From Betaproteobacteria bacterium (GTDB taxonomy: Bacteria > Pseudomonadota > Gammaproteobacteria > Burkholderiales > Ga0077523), in assembly GCA_016713305.1 (NCBI GenBank), contig JADJPK010000016.1, positions 103,169 to 167,168 on the forward strand: a stretch of 64,000 nt of DNA. The letters are read 5' to 3'. Shown here in pieces: positions 16,755-25,628 of this stretch (position 1 is the first letter of the stretch; every line of letters begins with the position of its first letter). A program made the translations under genes and the position numbers. A model generated the notes under the pieces. The model searched no databases and was not told the DNA's origin. It saw only the letters and a list, made by a program, of their open reading frames with translations.

Positions 16755-17699
16755 ATGGATCGTCGCGATGTTCTTGTGGCGTTCGGGGCGCTCGCCCTAG
16801 CGCCATCCACCGCCTGGACGGCTGCCATTGCGGGCGCGCGGCCGGGAAGGGTAGCCGCCAACGGAATCGATTTTGCATACTTGGAGATGGGGCGCGGCCC
16901 GTTGGCGCTATGTCTGCATGGCTTTCCTGACTCGCCGCAGACGTACCGCCACCTGCTGCCCGCCTTGGCGGCCGAGGGCTACCGGGCCGTCGCCGTCTAC
17001 ATGCGCGGCTTCCACCCCACGGGTGTGCCTCAGGACGGCCGGTACGATTCGGCTGCCCTCGCGTCCGATCCGGCTGCACTCCACGACGCGCTTGGCGGAG
17101 ACCGAAACGCCGTCCTGATCGCGCACGACTGGGGTGCGGTCGCGGCTTACGGGACACTTGCAGCTGCCCCAGACCGATGGCGCCGTGCCGTCATCGGGAA
17201 CGTACCTCCGTGGGGAACGGCGAACTTCACTTATGACCAGATCAAGCGATCGTTCTACTTCTGGTTCTTCCAGCTCGCGGCGGCCGAGTTTTTTCTGGGT
17301 GCCGATGACTTTGCCTTCATCGATGGTCTCTGGCGTGACTGGTCACCCGCCACGACCCGGCCGACGATCTACCACGCGAAGGCCTGTCTGCGGGAACCGG
17401 GACATCTGCGTGCAGCTCTCGGGTACTACCGCTCTTTCTTCGAGCCGGCGCGCTTCGGCACGCCCCAGTGGGCAGAAGAACAGACGGCGGCATGGGGACG
17501 GCCCGTCCAGACGCCTGTTCTCTATCTCCATGGCACGAACGATGGGTGCATCGGCCTCGATGCCGTGGCAGTGGATCGATTTGCCGGTACATTCCGGGGT
17601 GGATACGAATTCGAGCGGATAGAGGGTGCGGGCCACTTCTTCCTGGTAGAGCGACCACAGATCGCGAGCCGTATCGCCTCGTATCTCAGTGGCAGCTAG
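16755..17699 (+). CDS. Alpha/beta hydrolase, epoxide hydrolase-like, TAT-exported
   Basis: 314 residues from ATG 16755, with GGAGG at 16740-16744. It opens with MDRRDVLVAFGALALAPSTA, a twin-arginine signal peptide (RRDVLVAF), so the enzyme is probably folded in the cytoplasm and exported. Catalytic features: oxyanion HGFPDS (~54-59), nucleophile elbow AHDWGAVAA with Asp at ~124 as nucleophile (epoxide hydrolase or haloalkane dehalogenase type), a cap domain rich in Trp/Tyr/Phe, and the catalytic His in GAGHFF near 294. The acid is probably Asp in LYLHGTNDGCIG. The substrate is likely an epoxide, not established. Confidence 0.83.
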   Translation: MDRRDVLVAFGALALAPSTAWTAAIAGARPGRVAANGIDFAYLEMGRGPLALCLHGFPDSPQTYRHLLPALAAEGYRAVAVYMRGFHPTGVPQDGRYDSAALASDPAALHDALGGDRNAVLIAHDWGAVAAYGTLAAAPDRWRRAVIGNVPPWGTANFTYDQIKRSFYFWFFQLAAAEFFLGADDFAFIDGLWRDWSPATTRPTIYHAKACLREPGHLRAALGYYRSFFEPARFGTPQWAEEQTAAWGRPVQTPVLYLHGTNDGCIGLDAVAVDRFAGTFRGGYEFERIEGAGHFFLVERPQIASRIASYLSGS

Positions 17700-17759
17700 C
17701 GCATGGAGCAGAAGCGGAACATCGGGTCGGATGCCAACACGTCGGTGGAGGAGAGGCAC

Positions 17760-20700
17760 ATGTCGCGCAAGATCGCAGGTTCTGCGAAGGTCTCACGACC
17801 CCGTCTCTATGCTCCCATCCCGCGCGAACGATTGTTCGCGCGTCTCGATGCGCTGAGAAGCCATCCGTGCGTATGGATTTCCGGCTCACCCGGCAGCGGC
17901 AAGTCCACTCTTGCTGCGTCCTGGCTGGATGGCGAGGGCGCACTGGCCAACGTCGCGGGGCCGGCGGTTCTCTTCTACAACCTGTCCGAACTGGTCTTTG
18001 CGGGCGCTGCGCAGGACGAAGATACGCGCTGGCTGACGGGAGACTATCTTCCGGACCTCGCAGGATTCGGACAGCGATTCTTTCGAGATCTGTTCGGCCG
18101 CCTGCCCGAAAATGCGGTCCTCGTATTCGACGATGTCCAGTTGGCAGGGGAATCCCTCATCGCACACCTGGATGTCGCGGTTTCGCAGGTTCCGCCAGGA
18201 ATGAGCATCCTGCTGTTGTCCCGGGAGGATCCTCCCGTCGCGATGGCCCGTTCCATGGCCAATGGAAGCTTGGTCTGTATTCAAGGAAGAGACCTGGCAT
18301 TCACGCCGGAAGAGTCGATTCGCATCGCCGCCGCCGGTGGAGTGGCTCTGCCGGAGGAGCTGCTTTCCCTGTGCGAAGGCTGGGCCGCCGGACTCGCGCT
18401 CATGATTGCGGGTTCGTTGCGCGACGGCGCTCGCTTGCCGGAGGCGGGCACCCGTTCGCGTGAACTGATCTTCGCGTACTTTGCGAAGGAGGCATTCCGC
18501 GGTCTGGCGGCGCCGGTTCAACGACTGCTCATGAGAACTTCGCTGCTGCGGGATCTCACGGCAGAAACGGCCGCGGCCCTTGCCGATGAGCCGGACGCGG
18601 GTTCTTGGCTGAACGAGCTGTATCACCGCCAGCACTTTCTGACTCGCACGGCGGGTGGCCTGGGGATCTACCGTTTTCACGATCTCTATCGGGAATTCCT
18701 TCGCGAGTTCCTCGAGGCGCACTCGTCCGACGATGAGCGGCGCAGGCTCGAATCGACAGCAGCGCAGATCTCGGAAAGCGCCGGAGACATCGAGAATGCC
18801 GTGCTTCTGTTCCATGGACTCGGACACGAGGAACAGATTCGGCGGCTGGTACTGGCCCATGCGGATGACTGGACGAGGTCGGGAAGATGGCAGACCGTGG
18901 GCCGCTGGCTTTCTCTCATTCCGGAACGGGAGGGCGAAGCCCCTTGGCTCCTGTACTGGCGCGCGGTCTGTACCCAGATTCCCGATCCGGGCGCGGCAAA
19001 GGACATGTTCATTCGCGCCTACGAAGGTCTGGAGGCAGACGGGGACCGGAAAGGCCGATTTCTGCGCGCGATCGCCATCGTCGAGCGTGCTGGCGAGCAT
19101 GGAAGGCTTTCGGCAGCTCGATCGCTGGATTCTGGCACTGGAGTCCTGCCTCGATTCGCTTTCCGAAGACGACGACGACAGCCTGCGTGTGCGCGCCTGG
19201 TATGCGTTCGTGTACGCCGCGATGTGCCGCATGCCAGGACACCGGCTCATCGAACCAGGCGTAGGCTGGCTGATGGACACGCTGCGCGCTGGCCGGCTGC
19301 CCCGGACCGGCGATGCGATCACCGCGGGCGTCGCACTGGCGATGTACAGCTGCGTCAGCGCGCAAGTGGCCGTGGGCGAGGAACTCGTCAGGGTGATGCG
19401 CGATATTCCCTCCCGCGAGGACGCTCCGCCAGTGACACGATGGCTTTGGTGTATATGGCTTGGCGTGTACCACCTCTGGCGGATCGATACGAGGCGGCCA
19501 AAGCCGCCTGGGAGGAGGCGCTGGCGATCGCGCACAGTACCGGCCTGGATCTGCTGAACCTTCTTCCCCATTCCATGCTTTCACTCACCGATCTCGTCGA
19601 AGACCGCTGGGAGACGGCGGAGTGGCGGTTGAGCGAGATGCGCCGGATCTCCATTCAAGGCAGGCCTCTGGCGGAGGCGACCTATTGGATGACGGAACTG
19701 TTCCTGCGTTTCTATCGGGGCCAGACAGACAGGACGGATCAGGCGATCGAGAGAATGCTGGAGAGCACCGGGCGATGCGGCATCGTCCATATGGAGGTCA
19801 TCTGCCGGACCGATGCGGCGGCGGTGCTCCTGCTCCTCAAGAAGACGGAACGGGCACGCCCCATGATCGCAGAGGCGAAGGCGCTTGTGGCTGGAACGCA
19901 CGTGCACGTGGCGGATGTCCAGATACCGGCGCTCGAGGCGGTGATGGCATTCCACGACGGCGAGGTCGAGGCGGCGCGGAAGAAACTGGACGAGGCGCTT
20001 GTCAGGGAACGCATCATCGGCAGCTGCGGTTGCCTGCTGTGGATTCGATCCGGCTTCAGTGCCTTGTTCGCGGACGCGCTTGAGAGGGGAATTCATCTGG
20101 AGCTCATTCGGGACCTGGTCCGACGCTTCGAGATTCCCCCTCCGTCCCGTTCGATCTCCGTCTGGCCTTGGCCCATCCGCATTCGTGCACTGGGCACTTT
20201 CGGGATCGACTTCGACGGTGCCGCTTGGCGGCCAGACGGAAAATCTCCGCGTCGGCTCCTGGAGTTCCTGAAGATGGTGGTTGCCGAAGGAGGGTGCGGG
20301 GTCAGCAGCGATCGCCTCGTCGATCTTCTCTGGCCCGACAGCGACGGGGATGCGGCGCAAATCAATCTACGAGTGACAGTCAAGCGCCTGCGGGATTTGT
20401 TGGGGTCCTCCGATGCCATCCGGCTGTTCGACGGCAAGGTCTCGCTCAACGAGAGACTGTGCTGGCTGGACCTGCAGGCGTTCGAGGAACTTGTGACATC
20501 GATACTCGCGATCAGGCAAACCGGCGATTTCGACTGGATCGACAAAGGAGAACAATTGCTGGCCCTCTACAGGGGGCCCATGCTCGCCGGGGAGGCGGGT
20601 GCCTGGCTTGAACCTGCACGTCGAAAGCTCTTGAACCGCTTCGTCGAATCCATGCTTTCGGTCTCGCGCGGTCTGTCGGGGGCGGGCGAGATCTCCGAGT

Positions 20701-20867
20701 CTTGCCGCCTGCTGGACGCCGCAATTTCCAGGGAACCGGACGCCCGGAGGTTGGTGGAAGAACTGTATCGACTTCGCGACCTTACCGATCGATCGAGTCA
20801 GGGTCGTGGGCGGCCCGAGAACGCCGCCAGCACGCCCAACCCGATGAACGCCGAGCCGCTCACGTAG
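17760..20867 (+). CDS. MalT-like STAND ATPase transcriptional regulator with C-terminal winged-helix/BTAD, internal double frameshift
   Basis: About 1035 residues from ATG 17760, which has GGAGGAG 7 bp upstream; ATG 17703 lacks one. Residues ~1-60: SRPRLYAPIPRERLFARLD and Walker A GSPGSGKST, as in MalT. Walker B VLVFDDVQL at ~118. A helical TPR-like middle follows. The C-terminus starting IRALGTFGIDFDG (~807) is an OmpR-like winged helix, then a BTAD (LLWPDSDGDAAQINLRVTVK; DLQAFEELV). Between about 19099 and 19478 the plain frame is nonsense while the +1 frame gives good helical text (MEGFRQLDRWILALESCL...), so an insertion and a compensating deletion bracket ~380 bases. Such regulators sense small molecules and activate nearby operons; the epoxide-hydrolase gene 60 bp upstream is a candidate partner. 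Confidence 0.82.
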   Translation: MSRKIAGSAKVSRPRLYAPIPRERLFARLDALRSHPCVWISGSPGSGKSTLAASWLDGEGALANVAGPAVLFYNLSELVFAGAAQDEDTRWLTGDYLPDLAGFGQRFFRDLFGRLPENAVLVFDDVQLAGESLIAHLDVAVSQVPPGMSILLLSREDPPVAMARSMANGSLVCIQGRDLAFTPEESIRIAAAGGVALPEELLSLCEGWAAGLALMIAGSLRDGARLPEAGTRSRELIFAYFAKEAFRGLAAPVQRLLMRTSLLRDLTAETAAALADEPDAGSWLNELYHRQHFLTRTAGGLGIYRFHDLYREFLREFLEAHSSDDERRRLESTAAQISESAGDIENAVLLFHGLGHEEQIRRLVLAHADDWTRSGRWQTVGRWLSLIPEREGEAPWLLYWRAVCTQIPDPGAAKDMFIRAYEGLEADGDRKGRFLRAIAIVERAGEHGRLSAARSLDSGTGVLPRFAFRRRRRQPACARLVCVRVRRDVPHARTPAHRTRRRLADGHAARWPAAPDRRCDHRGRRTGDVQLRQRASGRGRGTRQGDARYSLPRGRSASDTMALVYMAWRVPPLADRYEAAKAAWEEALAIAHSTGLDLLNLLPHSMLSLTDLVEDRWETAEWRLSEMRRISIQGRPLAEATYWMTELFLRFYRGQTDRTDQAIERMLESTGRCGIVHMEVICRTDAAAVLLLLKKTERARPMIAEAKALVAGTHVHVADVQIPALEAVMAFHDGEVEAARKKLDEALVRERIIGSCGCLLWIRSGFSALFADALERGIHLELIRDLVRRFEIPPPSRSISVWPWPIRIRALGTFGIDFDGAAWRPDGKSPRRLLEFLKMVVAEGGCGVSSDRLVDLLWPDSDGDAAQINLRVTVKRLRDLLGSSDAIRLFDGKVSLNERLCWLDLQAFEELVTSILAIRQTGDFDWIDKGEQLLALYRGPMLAGEAGAWLEPARRKLLNRFVESMLSVSRGLSGAGEISESCRLLDAAISREPDARRLVEELYRLRDLTDRSSQGRGRPENAASTPNPMNAEPLT

Positions 20868-21439
20868 CGGCCGAGCGAGGCGCCGGCGCGGATCTTGGCC
20901 AGGCGAGGGGCGACGAAACCGGCGCCCAGCGCGTATGCGCTGTCGGTGCAGGCAGCGATGCCCACGAAGACAAGCCCGAGGAAGATGCCCTGGCGCATGT
21001 GATCCGTGCCCGGCGTCATGAACTGGGGCAGGAAGGCCGCGAAGAACAGCGTGGTCTTCGGATTCAGCAGCGCGACGATGAATCCGTCCCGGAAGACCTT
21101 GCCTGCCGTGGCGGCCGCCACGGTGCCTGCGGAATGGGCGGAACGCGTCCGCAGGGTGCGGATTCCGAGGTACAGGAGATACGCCGCTCCAGCGTACTTC
21201 ACGATCGTGAACGCGAACGACGATACGGTGAAGAGCGCCGCGAGACCGATCGAAGCCGCGATCGCATTGCCAAAATTCCCAGCAGCCACGCCCGCCACGG
21301 ATGCGATACCGTGCCGCCAGCCCTGAAGCAGGCTGCGCGTGACAATGTAGAGCACGCCCGGTCCTGGCGTGACAGCGAGAACCAGGCTCGACAGCAGAAA
21401 GGCGCCCAGCAAGGGGCCCCGGGGCAAGAGGTCGATCAC
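20798..21439 (-). CDS. LysE/RhtB family amino-acid exporter
   Basis: 213 residues, six membrane segments. LAVTPGPGVLYIVTRSL (~22-38) is the LysE-family signature (TPGP), followed by GFIVALLNPKTTLFFAAFLPQF, the second conserved block (NPK). The family exports Lys, Arg, homoserine, threonine or other small molecules from the cytoplasm. The C-terminal end overlaps the 3' end of the BTAD regulator by 70 bp on the opposite strand. The start region is 114 bp from the large membrane protein on the other strand, so promoters of the two are divergent. Cargo not predictable. Confidence 0.88.
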   Translation of the reverse strand: MIDLLPRGPLLGAFLLSSLVLAVTPGPGVLYIVTRSLLQGWRHGIASVAGVAAGNFGNAIAASIGLAALFTVSSFAFTIVKYAGAAYLLYLGIRTLRTRSAHSAGTVAAATAGKVFRDGFIVALLNPKTTLFFAAFLPQFMTPGTDHMRQGIFLGLVFVGIAACTDSAYALGAGFVAPRLAKIRAGASLGRYVSGSAFIGLGVLAAFSGRPRP

Positions 21440-21552
21440 GGGCCTGGCCTGCGAGTAGGGGCAACCGGTCCACTATAGCCCGCGTCATGAGGTCCGTCGA
21501 TCTGCCCGGAGGCGGGGCGGTCCTGAGCGATACTCAAGGAGGGTGCCGATCG

Positions 21553-22842
21553 ATGCGCGCCACGATGGTTCTGACGCTTGTCGCAGGGAGTGTCATTGGA
21601 TTTCTGACGGGGGGCATCGCCGGCTGGGCGCTGGCGTGGGACCTCCTGGGCGAGAACGCACGGCTCTGGGCCGTATTCGGCGGGGGAGGCGCAGTGAGCG
21701 GCGGGCTCGTCGCCACGCATCTCCACGCGCGCATCGCGCCGGCGATCGGACGCAGGTTCGCGCGCGTGCTGGGTCTTGCCGTCGCGATGCCCATGCTGAT
21801 CGCGGCGGCACTCATCACACGCTATCTGTTCGTCTATGCCGCCGGGTCCGTCCCGTGGTGGCCCATCGCCCTGTGTCTGCTGGTCCACGTGCTGGTGGTC
21901 ACCTTGTCGTCCGTCATCGTCATGGACGTGGTCGCCCTCCTGCTGCGGAGCATCCGCTCGTTCCGGCGCCCCCTTCCTCCGGCATGGGGACGCCTGGCAG
22001 GCGGTGAGATCGCCGGGTCGATCATCGTGCTTGCATTCCTCGGGTACATGCCCGAGGACGGCTACCGGTCTCTCTGGTTCATGCTGCAGGCACCCCGCGC
22101 ATGGCCATGGTACGAAGCCCGGCGCAGTCTGTTTCTCGACGTGCTCGACGGCAACGCATGCGAGGTGCTCGTGGTTCCGGCCGAGGCGAGGCAGCGGTCC
22201 GCGGACCGGACTGCGCGCGACGCGATCTCGGCCATGCTCGGCGCCCGCATCGCGGATGCGACCGGCTTGTGTGTCAACGATCACGAACTCGTCCGGCGCG
22301 CCCTGGGGGAGGACAAGCGGCAGTTCGATGAACGCGACGTCGAGTCCGTGGCGACAGCGGCCGGGGCCCGATGGATCGTGCGAAGCAACGTGGCACTCAC
22401 CCGTGACGGCGGCGCGCTTTCCCTCTCCCTGTCCGCATCGAAGAAGGACTCGGGTCGCTGGATGCCCGCGGGAAATGTCACGCTCAAGCAGCTTCCCTGG
22501 TCCGACGTCGATCCGCCCGAAGTCGTGGTGTGGCGTGAACTACCGGCCGCCGTGAACCGACTCGGGCTGCCGGTCCTGGAGAGACCGGTCATTCAACGCG
22601 TACCTGCCGAACGTTCGTTTCCGGCGGGACCGGACGAACTCGCGGCGGACACCGCTTCGGCACTGGATCGTGCCGAGCGTTTGCAGCTCCTCGCTTCCTT
22701 CGTACCCCCGTTCCGAGCCGGAGGCGGCCACCTTCTGGTTGCGATCCCTGATCGCGCTGCGGAACGAGGACGGCGACGACGCCGCGGTCCGCGCATTGTC
22801 CGCCCGGGCATGGTTGCACTTGGGGCGGCGGCATTGGGCTGA
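21553..22842 (+). CDS. N-terminal, membrane-embedded part of a very large unrecognised protein (frame continues in the next entry)
   Basis: From ATG 21553, with AAGGAGGG 9 bp before it, a strong start. Residues ~5-27, 38-57, 68-98, 102-130 and 155-172 are hydrophobic, giving about five membrane segments. Then a soluble part with ACEVLVVPAEARQRSADRT and GARWIVRSNVALTRDGGALS, which resembles the 'gaRyvlegsv' strand pattern of TolB/FlgO-like sensor domains (inference). This frame turns to Arg-rich nonsense after ASFVPP near 22708 and ends at 22842. Dropping one C from the CCCCC run at 22706-22710 leads into the following frame (SEPEAATFWLRSLIALRNEDG). So this is the first third of a single ~1230-residue protein. 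I know no named family. Confidence 0.72.
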   Translation: MRATMVLTLVAGSVIGFLTGGIAGWALAWDLLGENARLWAVFGGGGAVSGGLVATHLHARIAPAIGRRFARVLGLAVAMPMLIAAALITRYLFVYAAGSVPWWPIALCLLVHVLVVTLSSVIVMDVVALLLRSIRSFRRPLPPAWGRLAGGEIAGSIIVLAFLGYMPEDGYRSLWFMLQAPRAWPWYEARRSLFLDVLDGNACEVLVVPAEARQRSADRTARDAISAMLGARIADATGLCVNDHELVRRALGEDKRQFDERDVESVATAAGARWIVRSNVALTRDGGALSLSLSASKKDSGRWMPAGNVTLKQLPWSDVDPPEVVVWRELPAAVNRLGLPVLERPVIQRVPAERSFPAGPDELAADTASALDRAERLQLLASFVPPFRAGGGHLLVAIPDRAAERGRRRRRGPRIVRPGMVALGAAALG

Positions 22843-25255
22843 AGCGCGTACGGAGGGCCGCGATGATCTCCGGACGAGAATCTTGCGAGCCCTCGCGCGC
22901 GGCGATCTGGTCGGCGCTCGCGAGCAATCGTGGAACGGGCAGGCAACGCCTGCAGATCTGGCGGACAGCATCGCCATCATCGATCTGGAGGATGCCTATG
23001 AACGCGACGTCGACGCCCATCGTCATCGATCGATGCTGCTGGCCGGCCACAGTGCGTATGCGGCGTATCTGGGCAACTTGCGGCAGAACGATTGGACGCA
23101 GCATGGCCCGGCGCTCGAGACGATCCGGAGCGAACTGGAGCGGTTGGGGGTCGCCGATTCGTGGGAAGGGATCCGCAGCCTTGCGCTGGAACTGGCTTCC
23201 AGGATCCGCTGGTTGCAGCTTCTGGACCGACTCCCCCCGACCGCGGGGGGAGTCATCGAAAGAACATTCGAAAGCGCGTGGCGGCGAAACGCGGAATCGT
23301 GGCGCCGTCGGCCAGTGGACGTGGTCTCCCGGCGAGATCTGGTCGAAGTGCTCTTTTCCGTGAATCGCGGCCTGGCCGTCCGCCGGCTGGAAATGCTCAA
23401 TGACGGATCACCTCGTCCCGGGGCGGCGCTGAGCTACGCGGGGCGCAGCGAGGCCGCTCTGCGAACCCACCCGCTGATCGCTCTGGAATCGATGCGGTCC
23501 GCGCGCGATCTGGGAGACCCGGCCCCCGGCATGCTGGACACCTTCGTTCGCTATGGCGCCTTGAAGGTGACGGAAAGGCTGGTCCCGCTCGAGGACGCCT
23601 GGTCGGTCTTCGGGCTGCACGGCGCGCGCCTGCACGGCTTGCCGCTCCCTTGGCAGGACGAGCCCGTCCCGGCGCAGCAGCTCGTGGCGCGAGTGCGCTC
23701 GGCGGGCAACGATCCTGCCGCCCGGCATGCGGCCTCCCAGGCGTATGCAAGGGCCGCTGCGATGAGCCAGACGGACATCACCTTTCTCGAGAAGGCGGTG
23801 CAGTCGGGCGCAGCCGATCCCGTCGCCGGTTACGAACAAGTGCTCGAGATGGCCGGCGATCGTTACCGCGGGAGTCCTCGCCGGCGAGATGTCGAGGCAT
23901 GGGTCGTGGGTGCCTGGGACGATGCGCCTCGCGAGCTGGAGTGGTTCGCGCAGCGGATCTCGGAAGGTGCCGGAGACTGGTCGACGTGGTCCCGTGCGGC
24001 CCACCGGATGATCCGGCTGAGACGCCCGCACGATGCGCGCCGGCTGCTCGAACGCTGGCCGGGCTTCTCCATGCCCGATGCGGATCCTGCGGCCGCGGCG
24101 CAAAGCGCCTACGAGGCTGCGCTCATGTTCGCCAATGCCGGCGAACTGGCGCTGGCCAGGCAGTTCAGCGAACGATCGGCCGGCATGGACGCGGGAGATT
24201 GGTACCGGCTGGAATCGGAACGGCTTCTCGGCGTTCTCGACAACGACTGGGACAGGGCAAGCGCGGCCCAGGAAGCGAAGGCGAGCGGAACCGCGTATGC
24301 CGATTCCGTTGCCTTCGCGACGTTCTACGACCTGTTGAAGGGCAATGCCGACGTGGAAGACAGGATCTTGGATGCTGCGCAGCGCGGTCGCAACGGCTGG
24401 GCGCCTCGCCTGGAGGTCGCGCGGTCGAGGCTCGAGGGAATCGATGCGCCGCAGGCGATCGGCCGGGTGAGGGCCTGGAGGATTCCCGGTATCCATCCCG
24501 AGACCGAAGCGTGGATGCGCGCCTGGATGGCGACCGAATCACTGTTGGTGGACCGCAAGCCCGCACCGGCTCTACTGGAGGAAATCCGCGTGGTGTGCGG
24601 TTCCACTGCGTTGACGGAGTATGCGATTGCGCGGGGACACGCGGCAATGCGCGAAGGCCGTCACGACGAGGCTGTCCGCGCGTTGCGTGGCATCTATCCC
24701 CTCTCGGTTTCGATGGACGTCATGTCCGAGGTGCGCGGAGCGGCGTTGCCGCCGCTCGTCTATTCCCTGGCACGCCTGGGACGGATCGAGGAAGCACGGC
24801 GGCTCGCGCACGCCCGCCTGCGCCTTGGCCGGAACGATGCCTACTACCAGATGGCCCAGGCGGTGATCGACGGGGCGGAAGGAAGGACTGCACAGGCTCT
24901 GGACCGATGGTGGGCGGCGTACACGGACTTGCCGCGCCCCATGGACGCGGGCATTCCGTCAGGGTACATGCTGCTCGAACTGCTCGAGGAGATGCACGAT
25001 TGGCGAAAGGACGGGCGCTACGCCGAACTTGCGGCAGATATTGCGGTGCGAATGGCGCATGTCTGGCCGTTCGGCTGGGTCCACGCCTTCGTGGCGCGGC
25101 ACGCGGCCGAACGCTCCCTCCGGGTCGAAGCCGCCGCCAAGGCGCTCTATCTCGACCGTCATTCCTTCCGGCTGGCATCCGTTCCGGCGGATGTCCTCGA
25201 AGATGCCCGCGTCTTGCTCGCGCAACGCAACCCGCTGCTTGCCCCGCGCCATTGA
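22670..25255 (+). CDS. C-terminal helical-repeat part of the same very large protein
   Basis: Real coding begins at about 22710, where the sequence reads SEPEAATFWLRSLIALRNEDGDDAAVRALSARAW; the ATG at 22670 is only the first Met in frame. About 845 residues follow, almost wholly helical, with repeated helix pairs such as ARQFSERSAGMDAGDWYRLESE, EARRLAHARLRLGRNDAYY and AVRALRGIYPLSVSMD that look like degenerate TPR or SEL1-type alpha-solenoid units. Trp, Arg and Ala are abundant. No enzyme motif is evident. With five membrane segments before it, the solenoid is probably a large scaffold on one face of the inner membrane. Function unknown; a role in binding partners is only inferred. Confidence 0.72.
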   Translation: MPSVCSSSLPSYPRSEPEAATFWLRSLIALRNEDGDDAAVRALSARAWLHLGRRHWAEARTEGRDDLRTRILRALARGDLVGAREQSWNGQATPADLADSIAIIDLEDAYERDVDAHRHRSMLLAGHSAYAAYLGNLRQNDWTQHGPALETIRSELERLGVADSWEGIRSLALELASRIRWLQLLDRLPPTAGGVIERTFESAWRRNAESWRRRPVDVVSRRDLVEVLFSVNRGLAVRRLEMLNDGSPRPGAALSYAGRSEAALRTHPLIALESMRSARDLGDPAPGMLDTFVRYGALKVTERLVPLEDAWSVFGLHGARLHGLPLPWQDEPVPAQQLVARVRSAGNDPAARHAASQAYARAAAMSQTDITFLEKAVQSGAADPVAGYEQVLEMAGDRYRGSPRRRDVEAWVVGAWDDAPRELEWFAQRISEGAGDWSTWSRAAHRMIRLRRPHDARRLLERWPGFSMPDADPAAAAQSAYEAALMFANAGELALARQFSERSAGMDAGDWYRLESERLLGVLDNDWDRASAAQEAKASGTAYADSVAFATFYDLLKGNADVEDRILDAAQRGRNGWAPRLEVARSRLEGIDAPQAIGRVRAWRIPGIHPETEAWMRAWMATESLLVDRKPAPALLEEIRVVCGSTALTEYAIARGHAAMREGRHDEAVRALRGIYPLSVSMDVMSEVRGAALPPLVYSLARLGRIEEARRLAHARLRLGRNDAYYQMAQAVIDGAEGRTAQALDRWWAAYTDLPRPMDAGIPSGYMLLELLEEMHDWRKDGRYAELAADIAVRMAHVWPFGWVHAFVARHAAERSLRVEAAAKALYLDRHSFRLASVPADVLEDARVLLAQRNPLLAPRH

Positions 25256-25613
25256 CGCCAAAGGTGTGCGGGCCGCGATATCGCGGCGAATCAGGGGTTT
25301 GGCACCATTCCTGCAGCGAACGGCCGCACCCGACCGCCTGCAGCCGGATCGGGGCGGGGACAAGCCCCGTACTTTCCGTGAGTTGCGTGGACTGGCGTGC
25401 GCACGCGCGAGGCGGGTTTCGTCTGCCGGGGTGCGATCGCTCGCAGCGCCTGGACCGGAAGTGCCCTTTTGCGACAGGCCGTATTCCTGGCCCCCGGCCA
25501 CGGGTTTCGAAGGCCGGATCAGGCGAGGCTGCAGGCTACGTTGATGGCCGTCATTGTCCCGCGGCAACCGTACCGGGATAATCCGGCCCGTTTTTTCACG
25601 CGCGACGCGCAAT
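25256..25613. other. Intergenic stretch with no recognised gene before the aldolase
   Basis: About 360 bp. Reading all frames gave only short Arg/Pro-rich text typical of non-coding high-GC DNA. GGCCGCGATATCGCGGC (about 25269-25285) is a short inverted repeat around GATATC that could terminate the previous transcript, though it has no T run. The aldolase's ribosome site GAGGAGG is at 25614-25620. No promoter could be placed with confidence. Confidence 0.4.
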
Positions 25614-25628
25614 GAGGAGGATTCGAGC

